This document shows positions 16,973 through 26,263 of a stretch of DNA of 64,000 nucleotides, one piece after another. This DNA is from Nemesobacter sp965249045 (GTDB lineage Bacteria > Desulfobacterota_D > UBA1144 > Nemesobacterales > Nemesobacteraceae). Location of the stretch: contig OZ252213.1 of assembly GCA_965249045.1 (NCBI GenBank), positions 1,054,001 through 1,118,000 of the forward strand, written 5' to 3'. Made by a program: the position numbers and the translations under genes. Position 1 is the stretch's first letter. The number at the start of each line of letters is the position of its first letter. The notes beneath the pieces were generated by a model. That model was not told where the DNA came from. It worked only from the letters and a program-made list of their open reading frames with translations, and searched no databases.

Positions 16973-18103
16973 CTATTCAAAGCGTTTATAAAAGGGTTTT
17001 TCCATTATTTTTACCGTGGTTGGAGTTTTATCGTCGCATTGTTCTCCGTCAACGGTTATTTCTCCCTGGAAATCACGAAATTCCCTTCTTATATAGCCGA
17101 TGGCGATGTTTTTTCCGAGGGTTGGAGAGTATGCAGAGGAGGTTATTCTCCCCACTTTTTTTTCGTTAACCCAAAGTATGTCTCCGGGTGACGCGCAGCC
17201 TTCTTGCGGTGTCGCGAAATACGCTAGATGCCAGTTAACTCTTCCTCTCCATTTTATCCTTGCTATTACTTCCTGCCCCACATAACATCCTTTTTCGAAA
17301 TCAAGGGCGTCCCAGATACCGGCTTCAATGGGTATGGTGGAGATATCCATGTCCTTCCCGTAAACGGGGATTCCGGCTTCGATCCGTAGAATTTCAAGAG
17401 CCTCCTGTCCCGAAAGTCCCGGAGCCGGGGAGCTTTCCAAAAGGAGGTTCCAGATTTCCCCGGCGCTGCGGTTTTCAAAAAGAACATCAAAACCGGCTTC
17501 TCCTGTTCGGTTAAGTTTCATTATGGTTGCCTCGCCGAAAGTCCGGTGATCATATTCGTTCATCTGTTCGACGTTAATGCCGAGGCGTTTGCTGATTAAT
17601 TCCCCGCAACCGGGACCGCACATGTGCAAAACGCAGTAATCTCCGGTAACGTCGAACACTTCAGCCTTGTAAGAAAGCTTGAATCTGCGAAGAAGCTGCG
17701 CTATGTCACCGCCCATGCCAGGTTCTATGTCCATGTAGACTGAGTCTTCGTTCTTAAAGACTCTCATGTCTGAAATCATTTTTCCCTTCGGGGTGAGTAT
17801 TGCCGCGTAGACACCTGTTCCCGGGGTTTTTTCCTTTACGTCGTTTGTAAGCATTCCCTGCAGGAATTTTAAGTGGTCCGCTCCTCGAAGCACAAGCTTT
17901 CCCCTGCTTGAAATATCTATAATGCCCACCGATTCTCTTACGGTTTTTGCTTCTCTTTGAGGGTCACCGTAGTTTTTCGGAAGAAAAAATCCGCCCGTCT
18001 CGCCGAATACGGCTCCCCGGGCCGCGTGCCTATCGTAAAGCGGAGTTTTCTTTGCGGATTCCATTGGTGTCTGCGCTTTTGCGGACGGGTTTTTCCCCGT
18101 CAC
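16973..18103 (-). CDS. ygfZ: YgfZ/GcvT-like folate-binding protein
   Basis: Family linked to maintenance of Fe-S enzymes, using a tetrahydrofolate-binding GcvT fold. 376 residues. The signature KGCYVGQEVIAR near residue 275 with its conserved Cys is diagnostic of YgfZ rather than glycine-cleavage T protein. The N-terminal region has GIIDISSRGKLVLRGAD and FLQGMLTNDV. The first residues (about 13) are not conserved, and the second Met (MESAKK) may be the true start. It is divergent from trxB, sharing a short intergenic region. Confidence 0.87.
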   Translation of the reverse strand: MTGKNPSAKAQTPMESAKKTPLYDRHAARGAVFGETGGFFLPKNYGDPQREAKTVRESVGIIDISSRGKLVLRGADHLKFLQGMLTNDVKEKTPGTGVYAAILTPKGKMISDMRVFKNEDSVYMDIEPGMGGDIAQLLRRFKLSYKAEVFDVTGDYCVLHMCGPGCGELISKRLGINVEQMNEYDHRTFGEATIMKLNRTGEAGFDVLFENRSAGEIWNLLLESSPAPGLSGQEALEILRIEAGIPVYGKDMDISTIPIEAGIWDALDFEKGCYVGQEVIARIKWRGRVNWHLAYFATPQEGCASPGDILWVNEKKVGRITSSAYSPTLGKNIAIGYIRREFRDFQGEITVDGEQCDDKTPTTVKIMEKPFYKRFE

Positions 18104-18187
18104 CTTCGTTTATCTTATCTCTTGAAAAACCACTGCCTGAATGTAGTATAAAGTCCCTATTCCAAAAAGAAATTGCAGGAGCGCGCA

Positions 18188-19132
18188 GTGAAAGAACTGA
18201 AAGAGAGTTGCAAGGTGGTCATAATGGGTTCCGGCCCGGCGGGGCTCACCGCGGCGCTTTACGCGGCGCGGGCGAATCTAGAGCCGCTTGTATTTGAAGG
18301 TCCGGAAGCCGGCGGGCAGCTCACGACGACCACTGATGTTGAGAATTTTCCCGGGTTTCCAAGTGGAATCATGGGTCCTGATCTTATGGATCTTATGAGG
18401 GAGCAGTCGGAACGTTTCGGGGCGCAGTGCGTGCAAAAGGCTGTAATCTCGGTCGATTTTTCCAAAAGGCCGTTTCGCATATTAACAGCGGATGAGCAGC
18501 TACTGGCCTCCACGTTTATTGTTTCTTCAGGTGCCACGGCGAGGATGCTTGGTCTGCCCTCCGAGCGCGAACTTCTGGGTTACGGGGTTTCCACATGCGC
18601 CACATGCGACGGGTTTTTCTTCAGGGACAAGGAACTTGTGGTTGTGGGAGGAGGTGACAGCGCTATGGAGGAATCCATCTTTCTTACCAAGTTCGCCACC
18701 CGAGTCACGGTGATTCACAGGCGCGACAAGCTCAGGGCATCGGTGATAATGCAGCAGCGGGCCACGGAGAACGAAAAAATAGGTTTTATCTGGAACGGCG
18801 TTGTAGAGGATGTGCTGGGTTCAAGAGAGAGCGGAGTAACGGGAGTTCGGATAAAGGATGCCGTAACGGGGGAGAGTTACGTGAAGGAATGTCAGGGTAT
18901 GTTCGTAGCGATCGGGCATACTCCTAACAGCGAAATATTCAGGGGACAGCTTGAGATGGACGATAACGGTTACCTTATTACAAAAAACGGCACCTCTGAA
19001 ACGAGCGTTGCCGGCGTTTTTGCGGCGGGGGATATACAGGACACAAGGTACAAGCAGGCTATAACGGCGGCGGGAAGCGGGTGCATGGCGGCTATGGACG
19101 CGGAGAGATTCATAGAAGAGCATGGACTTTAA
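18188..19132 (+). CDS. trxB: thioredoxin reductase
   Basis: FAD flavoenzyme passing electrons from NADPH to thioredoxin. FAD motif GSGPAGLTAALYAARANL, redox-active CATCDG, NADPH motif VVGGGDSAMEE and the C-terminal GVFAAGDIQD are all present; length (about 314) is standard. GTG 18188 is chosen as start because CAGGAGC lies eight bases before it; TTG 18173 overlaps that ribosome-binding site. Confidence 0.96.
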   Translation: MKELKESCKVVIMGSGPAGLTAALYAARANLEPLVFEGPEAGGQLTTTTDVENFPGFPSGIMGPDLMDLMREQSERFGAQCVQKAVISVDFSKRPFRILTADEQLLASTFIVSSGATARMLGLPSERELLGYGVSTCATCDGFFFRDKELVVVGGGDSAMEESIFLTKFATRVTVIHRRDKLRASVIMQQRATENEKIGFIWNGVVEDVLGSRESGVTGVRIKDAVTGESYVKECQGMFVAIGHTPNSEIFRGQLEMDDNGYLITKNGTSETSVAGVFAAGDIQDTRYKQAITAAGSGCMAAMDAERFIEEHGL

Positions 19133-19207
19133 GCGCCCTGTGTCTTGGCCTTGGACAAAGAGTTTTTATTCGGTTATACAGATTGCCTGCTTTTTTGGGT
19201 TTTTTGC

Positions 19208-19282
19208 GGGCGGTTAGCTTAGCGGGAGAGCACCTGCCTTACAAGCAGGGGGTCACAGGTTCGAATCCTGTACCGCCCACCA
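19208..19282 (+). tRNA. tRNA-Val (UAC)
   Basis: Acceptor GGGCGGT pairs with ACCGCCC, the T arm holds GGTTCGAATCC, and the anticodon loop CTTACAA gives UAC. A genomic CCA closes the gene. tRNA-Asp follows 12 bases later. Confidence 0.97.
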
Positions 19283-19294
19283 TCTGATTTAAAC

Positions 19295-19372
19295 GGGGCC
19301 GTAGTTCAGCCTGGTTAGAACGCTGGCCTGTCAAGCCAGAGGTCGCGGGTTCGAATCCCGTCGGTCCCGCCA
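19295..19372 (+). tRNA. tRNA-Asp (GUC)
   Basis: Acceptor GGGGCCG pairs with CGGTCCC; anticodon loop CTGTCAA gives GUC; T loop GTTCGAATC; CCA encoded. Clustered with tRNA-Val; probably cotranscribed. Confidence 0.97.
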
Positions 19373-19377
19373 TCCCG

Positions 19378-21492
19378 TTAAAAAGTCACCCTGAGTCCCG
19401 CGTTCCACCCATGGTCGGAATCGTATACACTCAGGACACGCAGTGTCTTGCTTAGTTCCCAGGAAAGTTCGAACTCGTATTTATAATCGCCGTCAAAATC
19501 GGTTTCCCATTCCCACTCGAAATCCGTGCGGGGCGTGAGATCAAAACCGGAGTGAATTTCAAACCTAATCTCTCCTCCGGAGCGGATTCCTAAATCGGAT
19601 TCAATAAACATCGGAAGCAGGTATTTTATTCCCGCCATGGCTTTTTTTTCCGTTTTTTCGTTTACTCCCTCGCGTTCGAAATCCGCGCCCGCGTACATGG
19701 AAAAAAACCTGCCGAAACGACGTTTATAGTAAGATTCAATCTCCCAGACCCTGTTGTCGTAACCGTACTCATATTCGGCCATAAGAGTGTTTTCGGTATT
19801 GAAAATTCCAAATGATCCTTCGGTCATGCTGGTAAGCGCGGAGAAACTCGTGGCCGTGTACCAGCTTGCGTCATGCGAGATTTTTTTTATGGTGCTTTCA
19901 TCCGCTACGCTCGATTTCTCGTAGGAAATCACCCGCGCCATACCCGCCATCATGTGGTAGAGGTTGTGGCAGTGAAAAAACCAGTCCCTGTCTGCGTTCG
20001 CTTCGAATTCAATCACCACGGTATCCATTGCGGGTACGTTCACCGTGTGCTTAAGCGGACTTCGCTCCCCCTGGCCGTTTAGAACCCTGAAAAAGTGTCC
20101 GTGCAGATGTATGGGGTGGTGCATCATGGTCATGTTCTTCAGTGTGAAGCGCACGTTCTCTCCCCTGCGTATGAGTATTTTGTCCGCCTGAGAGAGCGTT
20201 TCGCCGTTAAAAGACCATGTGTAGCCGTCCATGGTTCCCGTAAGTTCGAGCGGAATCTCTCTTTGCGGGGAGCCAAGCGGCAGGGAGGTGTTTTCCTTTG
20301 AGACTAGACGGGAGTAATCCTTCATGTGTTTGACGGGGGAATTGAAGCTTTTTCGCATGGTTTTTTGATTTCCGTGGGTGCCCATGCCGTGTGCTTTGTG
20401 CGGATTACTTTTCTTTTTCATTGCAGACATCATACCGGTATGCTTTTTTTGGCCGCTGTGGTGATGGTGGTCTTGGAGATAAAGGTTGGGTTTTGAGATA
20501 TCGGGAGCGTAGATGTGTTCTCCTGAGCCTATGAAGATGCTTGCGTGGCCTGTCCCGTCTTCTGATGTGGCGCGCAGTTCATAAGAACCTTTATCCGGAA
20601 CACTGAGCAGCAGATCATATGTTTCCGCTATCGCGATGCGAAGCCTCTTTACCTTCAGGGGTTCTGTGGCGGGACCGTCGGCCGCTACTATAGTCATGGG
20701 TCCTCCTGCGAATTCCACATTAAAATAAGTTGACGCGGCCGAATTTATAAGACGGATGAGCACGGTTTCTCCCGGGGTGGCCGAGAAAATTTCCGCGCGT
20801 CTGCCGTTTACTAAAAACGCGTCGTATCCGACATCCGATATGTCCATGGGTCCCATGCGCGTCCAGGAGCTTCTGAGACGATTCGCCACGGCCGCCCACC
20901 CGTGCCGTATGACCTTATTCCATGACTGCACACTTCCTTTTTTGAGCGCGTAGTAATCACCGTCTTTTTTAAGATTGGAGAGAACAGTACTCGGATTTTC
21001 GTCAGTCCAGTCGGAGAGAACCACGACATGTTCGTGGTCCATTCGAGGCGGCTCCTCTTCTCGGGGATGAAAAACAATTGATCCGTAGACGCCTCGCTGT
21101 TCCTGAAGGCCGGTATGTGAGTGATACCAGTATGTCCCACTATGTATTACCGGGAATTCGTACGTAAACGATCCGCCCGCTTCAATCGGAGGGGTGGTGA
21201 GATATGGCACTCCATCCTGATCGTTTGGAAGAAGGACTCCATGCCAGTGAATGGAACTTGCGACATCCATTTTGTTATTGAACGTGACGCGCAGAGTGTC
21301 TCCGATTGAGGCCTCGATTGTGGGTGCGGGAATGGTTCCGCCGACCGCCATCGCTTTTACGTCTTTTCCGGTGTAGTTAACCGTTATGTAGCTGATATCA
21401 AAAGTGTATTCAACAAGTTTTGCCTGTCCCTCCGCGACAAACAGCAGTATGGCAAGGGCGATGCTGGGTAGAAGTCGGATACTGCCCATCAT
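19378..21492 (-). CDS. multicopper oxidase (CopA/PcoA-like) fused to a CopB-like barrel tail
   Basis: 704 residues with a signal peptide (IALAILLFVAEGQA). The four multicopper motifs are present: HWHGVLLPNDQDG, YWYHSHTG, HHPIHLHGHFF and WFFHCHNLYHMMAGM, so a periplasmic copper-oxidising enzyme is expected. A Met/His-rich insert (about residues 340-385, HHHHSG, HGMGTHG) fits copper handling. After the oxidase ends near residue 545, a further 150 residues alternate aromatic and charged residues in short strands and close with LRVTF, like the outer-membrane CopB partner normally encoded separately. The fusion is unusual. It ends 5 bases from tRNA-Asp on the other strand. Confidence 0.88.
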   Translation of the reverse strand: MMGSIRLLPSIALAILLFVAEGQAKLVEYTFDISYITVNYTGKDVKAMAVGGTIPAPTIEASIGDTLRVTFNNKMDVASSIHWHGVLLPNDQDGVPYLTTPPIEAGGSFTYEFPVIHSGTYWYHSHTGLQEQRGVYGSIVFHPREEEPPRMDHEHVVVLSDWTDENPSTVLSNLKKDGDYYALKKGSVQSWNKVIRHGWAAVANRLRSSWTRMGPMDISDVGYDAFLVNGRRAEIFSATPGETVLIRLINSAASTYFNVEFAGGPMTIVAADGPATEPLKVKRLRIAIAETYDLLLSVPDKGSYELRATSEDGTGHASIFIGSGEHIYAPDISKPNLYLQDHHHHSGQKKHTGMMSAMKKKSNPHKAHGMGTHGNQKTMRKSFNSPVKHMKDYSRLVSKENTSLPLGSPQREIPLELTGTMDGYTWSFNGETLSQADKILIRRGENVRFTLKNMTMMHHPIHLHGHFFRVLNGQGERSPLKHTVNVPAMDTVVIEFEANADRDWFFHCHNLYHMMAGMARVISYEKSSVADESTIKKISHDASWYTATSFSALTSMTEGSFGIFNTENTLMAEYEYGYDNRVWEIESYYKRRFGRFFSMYAGADFEREGVNEKTEKKAMAGIKYLLPMFIESDLGIRSGGEIRFEIHSGFDLTPRTDFEWEWETDFDGDYKYEFELSWELSKTLRVLSVYDSDHGWNAGLRVTF

Positions 21493-21585
21493 TTGTAGAA
21501 TGTAACTGTTATTATTGTAAGGTCATATGTCTATCCGGACTACGGTTCTTTCGACTTTTTGATGTATAGTTGGTATTAGGACCAG

Positions 21586-23124
21586 ATGCAGGAAAGATGG
21601 CACGTAGCGGCGCTTTCGGCAATACTTTCGCGTTTGCGGGAAATTCGTATCTTGGATATTCAAAAACAGATTGAACGGTTCAAAAAGGGTTATCCATTCC
21701 GCAGGCTTATTCGCCCCGCGACAGTCGGTGACGGCATAAGGGAACTGGGGGAGGATGAATCCCGGGTGCTTCAGCGGGAATACGAGGATTCTCTTTGCAA
21801 AATAAGCGTATGCAAATTTGTTCCGGCCTCGGGAGCGGCATCGAGGATGTTTCGGGAACTTAACCTGCTTCGGGATGTTTTTTCCGCGGACGATGGGGTT
21901 TTGGATCTGGAGGAGAAGAAAATCCTTGAGAAATTCATCTCGAACCTGACAAGATTCCCTTTTGCGGGACTTCTTTCACAAAGGCTTGAGGGAGGGCTTG
22001 AGAAGGTCGTTTCTTCCGGGAATTTCAGGCTCCTTCTTGATGCCGTTTTGGGTGAAGGAGGCCTCGGCTACGCGAATATTCCGAAAGGACTTGTGCCTTT
22101 TCACAGCTACGCCGGGGAACCGAGAATGGCTTTCTGTGAACATTTCAAAGAAGGTCTTGGATATATAAACTCGCGCGAAGCGGTTTCCATGCATTTTACA
22201 ATTCCTCCCGATTTCGCCGAGCAATTTGCCGCTGAGGAAAAAAAAGCGGCTCATCTTTTTTCATCCGAAGGGATTTGCTTTGATATAACCTACTCGGTTC
22301 AGGATCCGCAGACAGATACAATTGCGGTCACAATGGACAATACTCCCGTTTTGGACGCCGATGGATCTTTACTTCGAAGACCCGCGGGACACGGAGCGCT
22401 GCTAAAAAACTTAAATGAGCTTTTCCATGACTGTATTTTTATAAAAAATATAGATAATGTGGCCAAAGAAGGGCTTCTTCCCGATACGGTTAACTGGAAA
22501 AAGATCTTGGGAGGGTTTCTTCTTTCGATCCAGAAAAAGGTTTTCCGCTACACAGAAGTTCTTTCTTCCTCCGGCATTTCAAAATCTCTTGAGCATGAGA
22601 TAACTTCTTTTTGCAGTGAAGAACTTTTCATGGACATCTCCCGGGAACTTGCCGGGCTTTCTGAGGCGGGGAGAAAGGAGCATCTGTTGCGCTTGCTTAG
22701 CAGGCCTATCAGGGTATGTGGCGTTGTAAAAAACGAAGGTGAGCCGGGTGGGGGTCCGTTCTGGGTGGAGACGGAACAGGGGGAATCTCTTCAGATAGTT
22801 GAAAGCGTTGAGGTTGATCAGGGTTGTTCTTCCCAGCGCAGTGCATGGGAGAATTCAACGCACTTTAATCCGGTGGACATCGTCTGCGGAGTGAAGAATT
22901 TTAGAGGCGAGAAATTCAATCTGCCCGACTTTGTTGATCCTGAAGCCGGAATTATCACCGAAAAAATCTCTGGTACTACGAAGATAAAAGCACTTGAGCT
23001 TCCCGGACTCTGGAACGGTTCTATGTCCGGCTGGATAACCGTTTTCGTGGAAGTTCCTTCCACCACATTTAATCCCGTGAAAACCGTCTGGGACCTTCTG
23101 AAGGAACCCCATCAGGTAAAGTAA
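21586..23124 (+). CDS. DUF4301 family protein
   Basis: 512 residues matching the DUF4301 layout: QIERFKKGYPFRRLIRPATV at the N-terminus, then FVPASGAASRMFREL, later VPFHSYAGEPRMAFCEH, and a C-terminal NSTHFNPVDIVCG. Function is unknown; the GAASRM loop followed by a long alpha/beta region resembles nucleotide-sugar pyrophosphorylases, and the next gene is manC 35 bases downstream on the same strand. That makes a sugar-nucleotide role an inference only. The family is best known from Bacteroidota. The exact start is uncertain. Confidence 0.82.
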   Translation: MQERWHVAALSAILSRLREIRILDIQKQIERFKKGYPFRRLIRPATVGDGIRELGEDESRVLQREYEDSLCKISVCKFVPASGAASRMFRELNLLRDVFSADDGVLDLEEKKILEKFISNLTRFPFAGLLSQRLEGGLEKVVSSGNFRLLLDAVLGEGGLGYANIPKGLVPFHSYAGEPRMAFCEHFKEGLGYINSREAVSMHFTIPPDFAEQFAAEEKKAAHLFSSEGICFDITYSVQDPQTDTIAVTMDNTPVLDADGSLLRRPAGHGALLKNLNELFHDCIFIKNIDNVAKEGLLPDTVNWKKILGGFLLSIQKKVFRYTEVLSSSGISKSLEHEITSFCSEELFMDISRELAGLSEAGRKEHLLRLLSRPIRVCGVVKNEGEPGGGPFWVETEQGESLQIVESVEVDQGCSSQRSAWENSTHFNPVDIVCGVKNFRGEKFNLPDFVDPEAGIITEKISGTTKIKALELPGLWNGSMSGWITVFVEVPSTTFNPVKTVWDLLKEPHQVK

Positions 23125-23159
23125 CACTCAGAAGCTTCTCTGTGGGACTCGTTCTCAAA

Positions 23160-24512
23160 ATGCCTAAAGAAAACCTTTATTGTCTTATTCTTGCCGGGGG
23201 ACGGGGAACCAGGCTCTGGCCTCTCTCAAGAGAGTCTATGCCCAAGCAGTTCCTCAGGATAAACGGAAATGACTCGCTTCTGCTTGAAACGCTTAAACGC
23301 GCTGCCCATCTTGTTGCCAAAGAAAATATATTGGTTGTACTTGAAGAAAGACAGCGCCCACTGATTGAGCAAGGTCTTCGGTCCACAGATTTTTCGGGAA
23401 AAATAAAAATTATGACCGAGCCTGTGGGTAGAAACACCGCCCCCGCGATTTTGCTTGGGACACTTGAGATTGCTTCTGAGAACGAAGACGCGGTGATAAT
23501 GGTCTTCCCCTCGGATCATATAGTTGGAGACGATGAGGATTTCCGTGATCATGTGCAGAGGGCGGTTTCACTTGCCAAAGATAATCACATAGTGTGTTTT
23601 GGAATCACTCCTTCCGCACCCGAGACCGGATACGGTTACATTGAAGGAGGGGAGCCACTTTGCGACGGCGGACTTAAAATAAAAAGATTCGTCGAAAAAC
23701 CCAATGCCGAGATTGCAAGTGAATACTTGCTTTCAGGAAACTATTTCTGGAACAGCGGAATGTTCGTTTTTCGGGCTCGGACTATGATCGATGAATATGC
23801 GGCTCTTTGCCCCGATGTGTACGTGCCAATGCGCGAAATTTCCCACCGGGAGATCGCCGGAGATGTTTACGCCGGGCTTCCTTCTGTCCCCGTTGATCGC
23901 GCGGTAATGGAGAGGACCTCGCGCGGAGCGGTAATACCGTCTTCTTTTTCATGGAGTGACATAGGGTCATGGCGGCTTTTTTACGAGTTTTTCCCGAAAG
24001 ATTCCGCTGGTAACGTGCTTGAAGGAGATGTAATCCTGAGGGACACGGAGAATTCTCTTGTAAGAAGCGGCTCTAGGTTGGTCTGCGTAAACGGTCTTCG
24101 CAACATTGCGGTGATTGAAACTCAGGACGTCGTTTTTGTCTCCGACCTTGACCGCTCGAGTGAAGCGGGCACGTTTGCGGAGGAACTGAAAGGGGAGGGC
24201 AGAAAGGAGGCAAGTTGCCCGACATTAGCTCACTATTCTTGGGGCAGCAGAGAGGAAATTGAGAAAGGGGAGTCTTCAAAAGTAACGAAAACGACTCTTT
24301 TTCCCGGTAAATCCATAAGAACGGAAAACATTTCTTCTCAGAATCTGCGACTTCTGCTGCTTCAGGGAAAAGCCCTGATTATCAGTGAGGAGGGCAACGA
24401 TGAACTTGGCCCGGGGCAAACAGTTTTTCTTGAAGACGGGGCGAACTGCACTGTTGAAAACAGAGCAGATGATGTCCTAATCATTCTTGAGGTTTCTTCC
24501 GTTAAGGGTTAA
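23160..24512 (+). CDS. manC: mannose-1-phosphate guanylyltransferase
   Basis: Makes GDP-mannose from mannose-1-phosphate and GTP for surface polysaccharides. LILAGGRGTRLWPLSRE is the nucleotide-binding signature, followed by MPKQFL; FPSDHIV and KRFVEKP are sugar-nucleotide contacts. The C-terminal hundred residues have a cupin-like pattern (LAHYSWGSRE, LFPGKSIRTE), like the isomerase half of type II enzymes but short, so the isomerase activity is doubtful. ATG 23160 fits the family better than GTG 23142. Confidence 0.93.
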   Translation: MPKENLYCLILAGGRGTRLWPLSRESMPKQFLRINGNDSLLLETLKRAAHLVAKENILVVLEERQRPLIEQGLRSTDFSGKIKIMTEPVGRNTAPAILLGTLEIASENEDAVIMVFPSDHIVGDDEDFRDHVQRAVSLAKDNHIVCFGITPSAPETGYGYIEGGEPLCDGGLKIKRFVEKPNAEIASEYLLSGNYFWNSGMFVFRARTMIDEYAALCPDVYVPMREISHREIAGDVYAGLPSVPVDRAVMERTSRGAVIPSSFSWSDIGSWRLFYEFFPKDSAGNVLEGDVILRDTENSLVRSGSRLVCVNGLRNIAVIETQDVVFVSDLDRSSEAGTFAEELKGEGRKEASCPTLAHYSWGSREEIEKGESSKVTKTTLFPGKSIRTENISSQNLRLLLLQGKALIISEEGNDELGPGQTVFLEDGANCTVENRADDVLIILEVSSVKG

Positions 24513-24577
24513 AAACAGCAGGAAAAGAGGACTTTTGACTCTGTTTTCCGTTGAGTTATCATTTTTTTACCGAGCGG

Positions 24578-24669
24578 GGAGAGGTGGCCGAGTGGTCGAA
24601 GGCGCTCGATTGCTAATCGAGTAAGGGGTGAAAGCCCCTTCGTGGGTTCGAATCCCACTCTCTCCGCCA
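24578..24669 (+). tRNA. tRNA-Ser (GCU)
   Basis: Long-variable-arm tRNA: GGAGAGG acceptor pairs with TCTCTCC (last pair G-U); anticodon stem CTCGA encloses TTGCTAA, giving GCU; the variable arm AAGGGGTGAAAGCCCCTT folds on itself; CCA encoded. Its 3' end faces the orphan efflux gene, a common entry site for islands. Confidence 0.96.
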
Positions 24670-24751
24670 TTTGCTGTTCGCATTATCAAACCATTGATGA
24701 TGCGATTTGCCAGTAATAATTAATTGCTATATATACTCCCGCAATCTTTAC

Positions 24752-24805
24752 TTGACAGTAAATCCTGTTTTGTTAGAGTTAAGAACAAATTTAGACAAGT
24801 CTAAA
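24752..24805 (+). promoter_or_regulatory. promoter-like hexamer and operator-like palindrome before the TolC-type gene
   Basis: TTGACA at 24752-24757 has only a weak -10 (TTAGAG) at suitable distance. Downstream, TTTAGAC-AA-GTCTAAA at 24790-24805 is a perfect 7-base inverted repeat with a 2-base spacer. It lies between the promoter-like site and the ATG at 24864, the position of a repressor operator; the palindrome resembles sites of metal-responsive DtxR/MntR-type repressors but I cannot assign a regulator. Confidence 0.45.
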
Positions 24806-24863
24806 ATAATTTTTTGGCTATTTTAATTTTAGGCGGTCTTCATGGAGACAGGGAGGAACAAAG

Positions 24864-26177
24864 ATGCTTTCGCAGTTATGTGTGTTCTGTGCAGCAGTTT
24901 TGTTGGCGGGAGTCTTGTCACAGCCGTTAAGAGCGGAAGAACCGCACTCGCCTAAAACTCATAAACACACAGAGTGCGTCTACAACATCGGTTCCGTACT
25001 TACCCTATCAGATGCTATTCAAAACGCTCTGGAGTATTCACCACGCCTTAAGTCGGCTGCTGCCGATGTGGAAGCTGCAAAGGGTGCAGAAAACCAGGCG
25101 GGGTACCTGCCGAATCCGGAAATTGGATTTGAGGTAGCAAATGTTGTCGGCAGTGGTGACTTCGGTGGAGCGGATTCGGCTGAATTTACCTACAGCTTAA
25201 CGCAGACTGTTGAGATTGGCGGTAAGCGTTCAGCACGCAGGAGTGCCGCAAAAGCAGCCCGTGGGGCGGCCGGTACGGCATTAATGGCTGAACGGTTAAA
25301 CATTAAGCGCGACGTTCGTATAGCATATTACGATACGTTGGCAAAGGACGAGGCGGTCAGACTTGCGGTTGAACAGGAGCAGTTAGCCAAGGATGTTCTG
25401 GATACCGTATCCAAACAGGTGCAGGCGGCGGCGGAACCGGAGATTCAACTGAGCAAGGCGGAAGTGGCTTATGCCACGAGTGTTATCGCGCGCGAGCGGA
25501 AAGAACATGAACTGAAAATAGCCAAGGAGAAGCTCGCAAAAATATTGGGAGCTTCCGCATTGGAAAGTTCACTTGATCACGTTCACTTCTTTGAGCTCAG
25601 AGCCCCCGATTCCATAGAAAATTACCGCGCGAACCTCGCTCGTATTCCCGATATGCTAAGGTTTTCCCATATAAGAATGGAAAAGGAATCTTTGCTGGAT
25701 CTTGAACGCGCAAGGGCTATTCCGGACCTGGACTTCAGCCTTGGCGTAAGGGATTTTAAAGGAAGCGGCGATCAGGCGTTTGTTTTTTCCGTCTCGCTTC
25801 CCATCCCGGTTTTTAATCAAAACAGGGGGAATGTCGCCAGGGTCCGTGCGGAAGTTACACGGACAGCGAGCGATGCTCGGCAAGCCAAATTGATTCTGGA
25901 GCAACAACTTACGGAGAGCTGGGAGCAATGGAGCACTTATTACTCAGAGGCGCAAAGATTGAGAGCTGAACTGCTGCCTTCTGCGGAGAAAGCGTTTGAA
26001 CTGGCGCGGGTCGGATTTGCCAAAGGCAGGTTCTCCTATCATGAAGTACTTGACGCGCAACGCACCTTGTTTGATGCCAGGTCTCAATATTACGATTCAT
26101 TAAGGCGCTATCACATTGCTTGTGCCAATGTGGAGCGCTTAGCGACTGTAATGGGAAAAGAGCAAAAAAGAAGATAA
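24864..26177 (+). CDS. TolC-family outer-membrane efflux protein (CzcC-like)
   Basis: 437 residues with a cleavable signal (AAVLLAGVLSQPLRAEE). Two long helical repeats follow, each with the TolC-family pattern: LTLSDAIQNALEYSPRLKSA with GYLPNPEIGFEV, and RIPDMLRFSHIRMEKES with PVFNQNRGNVARV; the end has FSYHEVLDAQRTLFDARSQY. The His-containing segment after the signal and the GKRSARR region resemble the CzcC/CusC metal-efflux branch. Outer-membrane channels need an adaptor and an RND pump; here only a truncated start of the adaptor follows. Its stop overlaps that start by one base. ATG has AGGGAGGAAC upstream. Confidence 0.88.
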   Translation: MLSQLCVFCAAVLLAGVLSQPLRAEEPHSPKTHKHTECVYNIGSVLTLSDAIQNALEYSPRLKSAAADVEAAKGAENQAGYLPNPEIGFEVANVVGSGDFGGADSAEFTYSLTQTVEIGGKRSARRSAAKAARGAAGTALMAERLNIKRDVRIAYYDTLAKDEAVRLAVEQEQLAKDVLDTVSKQVQAAAEPEIQLSKAEVAYATSVIARERKEHELKIAKEKLAKILGASALESSLDHVHFFELRAPDSIENYRANLARIPDMLRFSHIRMEKESLLDLERARAIPDLDFSLGVRDFKGSGDQAFVFSVSLPIPVFNQNRGNVARVRAEVTRTASDARQAKLILEQQLTESWEQWSTYYSEAQRLRAELLPSAEKAFELARVGFAKGRFSYHEVLDAQRTLFDARSQYYDSLRRYHIACANVERLATVMGKEQKRR

Positions 26178-26263
26178 TGCGTGCCTTAGCGCTGTTGTTA
26201 TTGGGTGCTGGCAGTTACGTCAGCGTAAGGAATGTAAAAACCGTTCACACGGCAATTGCGTAG
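26177..26263 (+). pseudogene. truncated start of a membrane-fusion (adaptor) gene
   Basis: An ATG at 26177 overlaps the TAA of the TolC-type gene and opens MRALALLLLGAGSYVSVRN, a signal/anchor sequence like those that begin CzcB/CusB adaptors, then reaches TAG at 26261 after 28 codons. The arrangement czcC-then-czcB is the normal operon order, so the adaptor and pump have probably been lost by deletion. The remaining codons overlap the 3' end of mtaB on the other strand. Confidence 0.5.
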
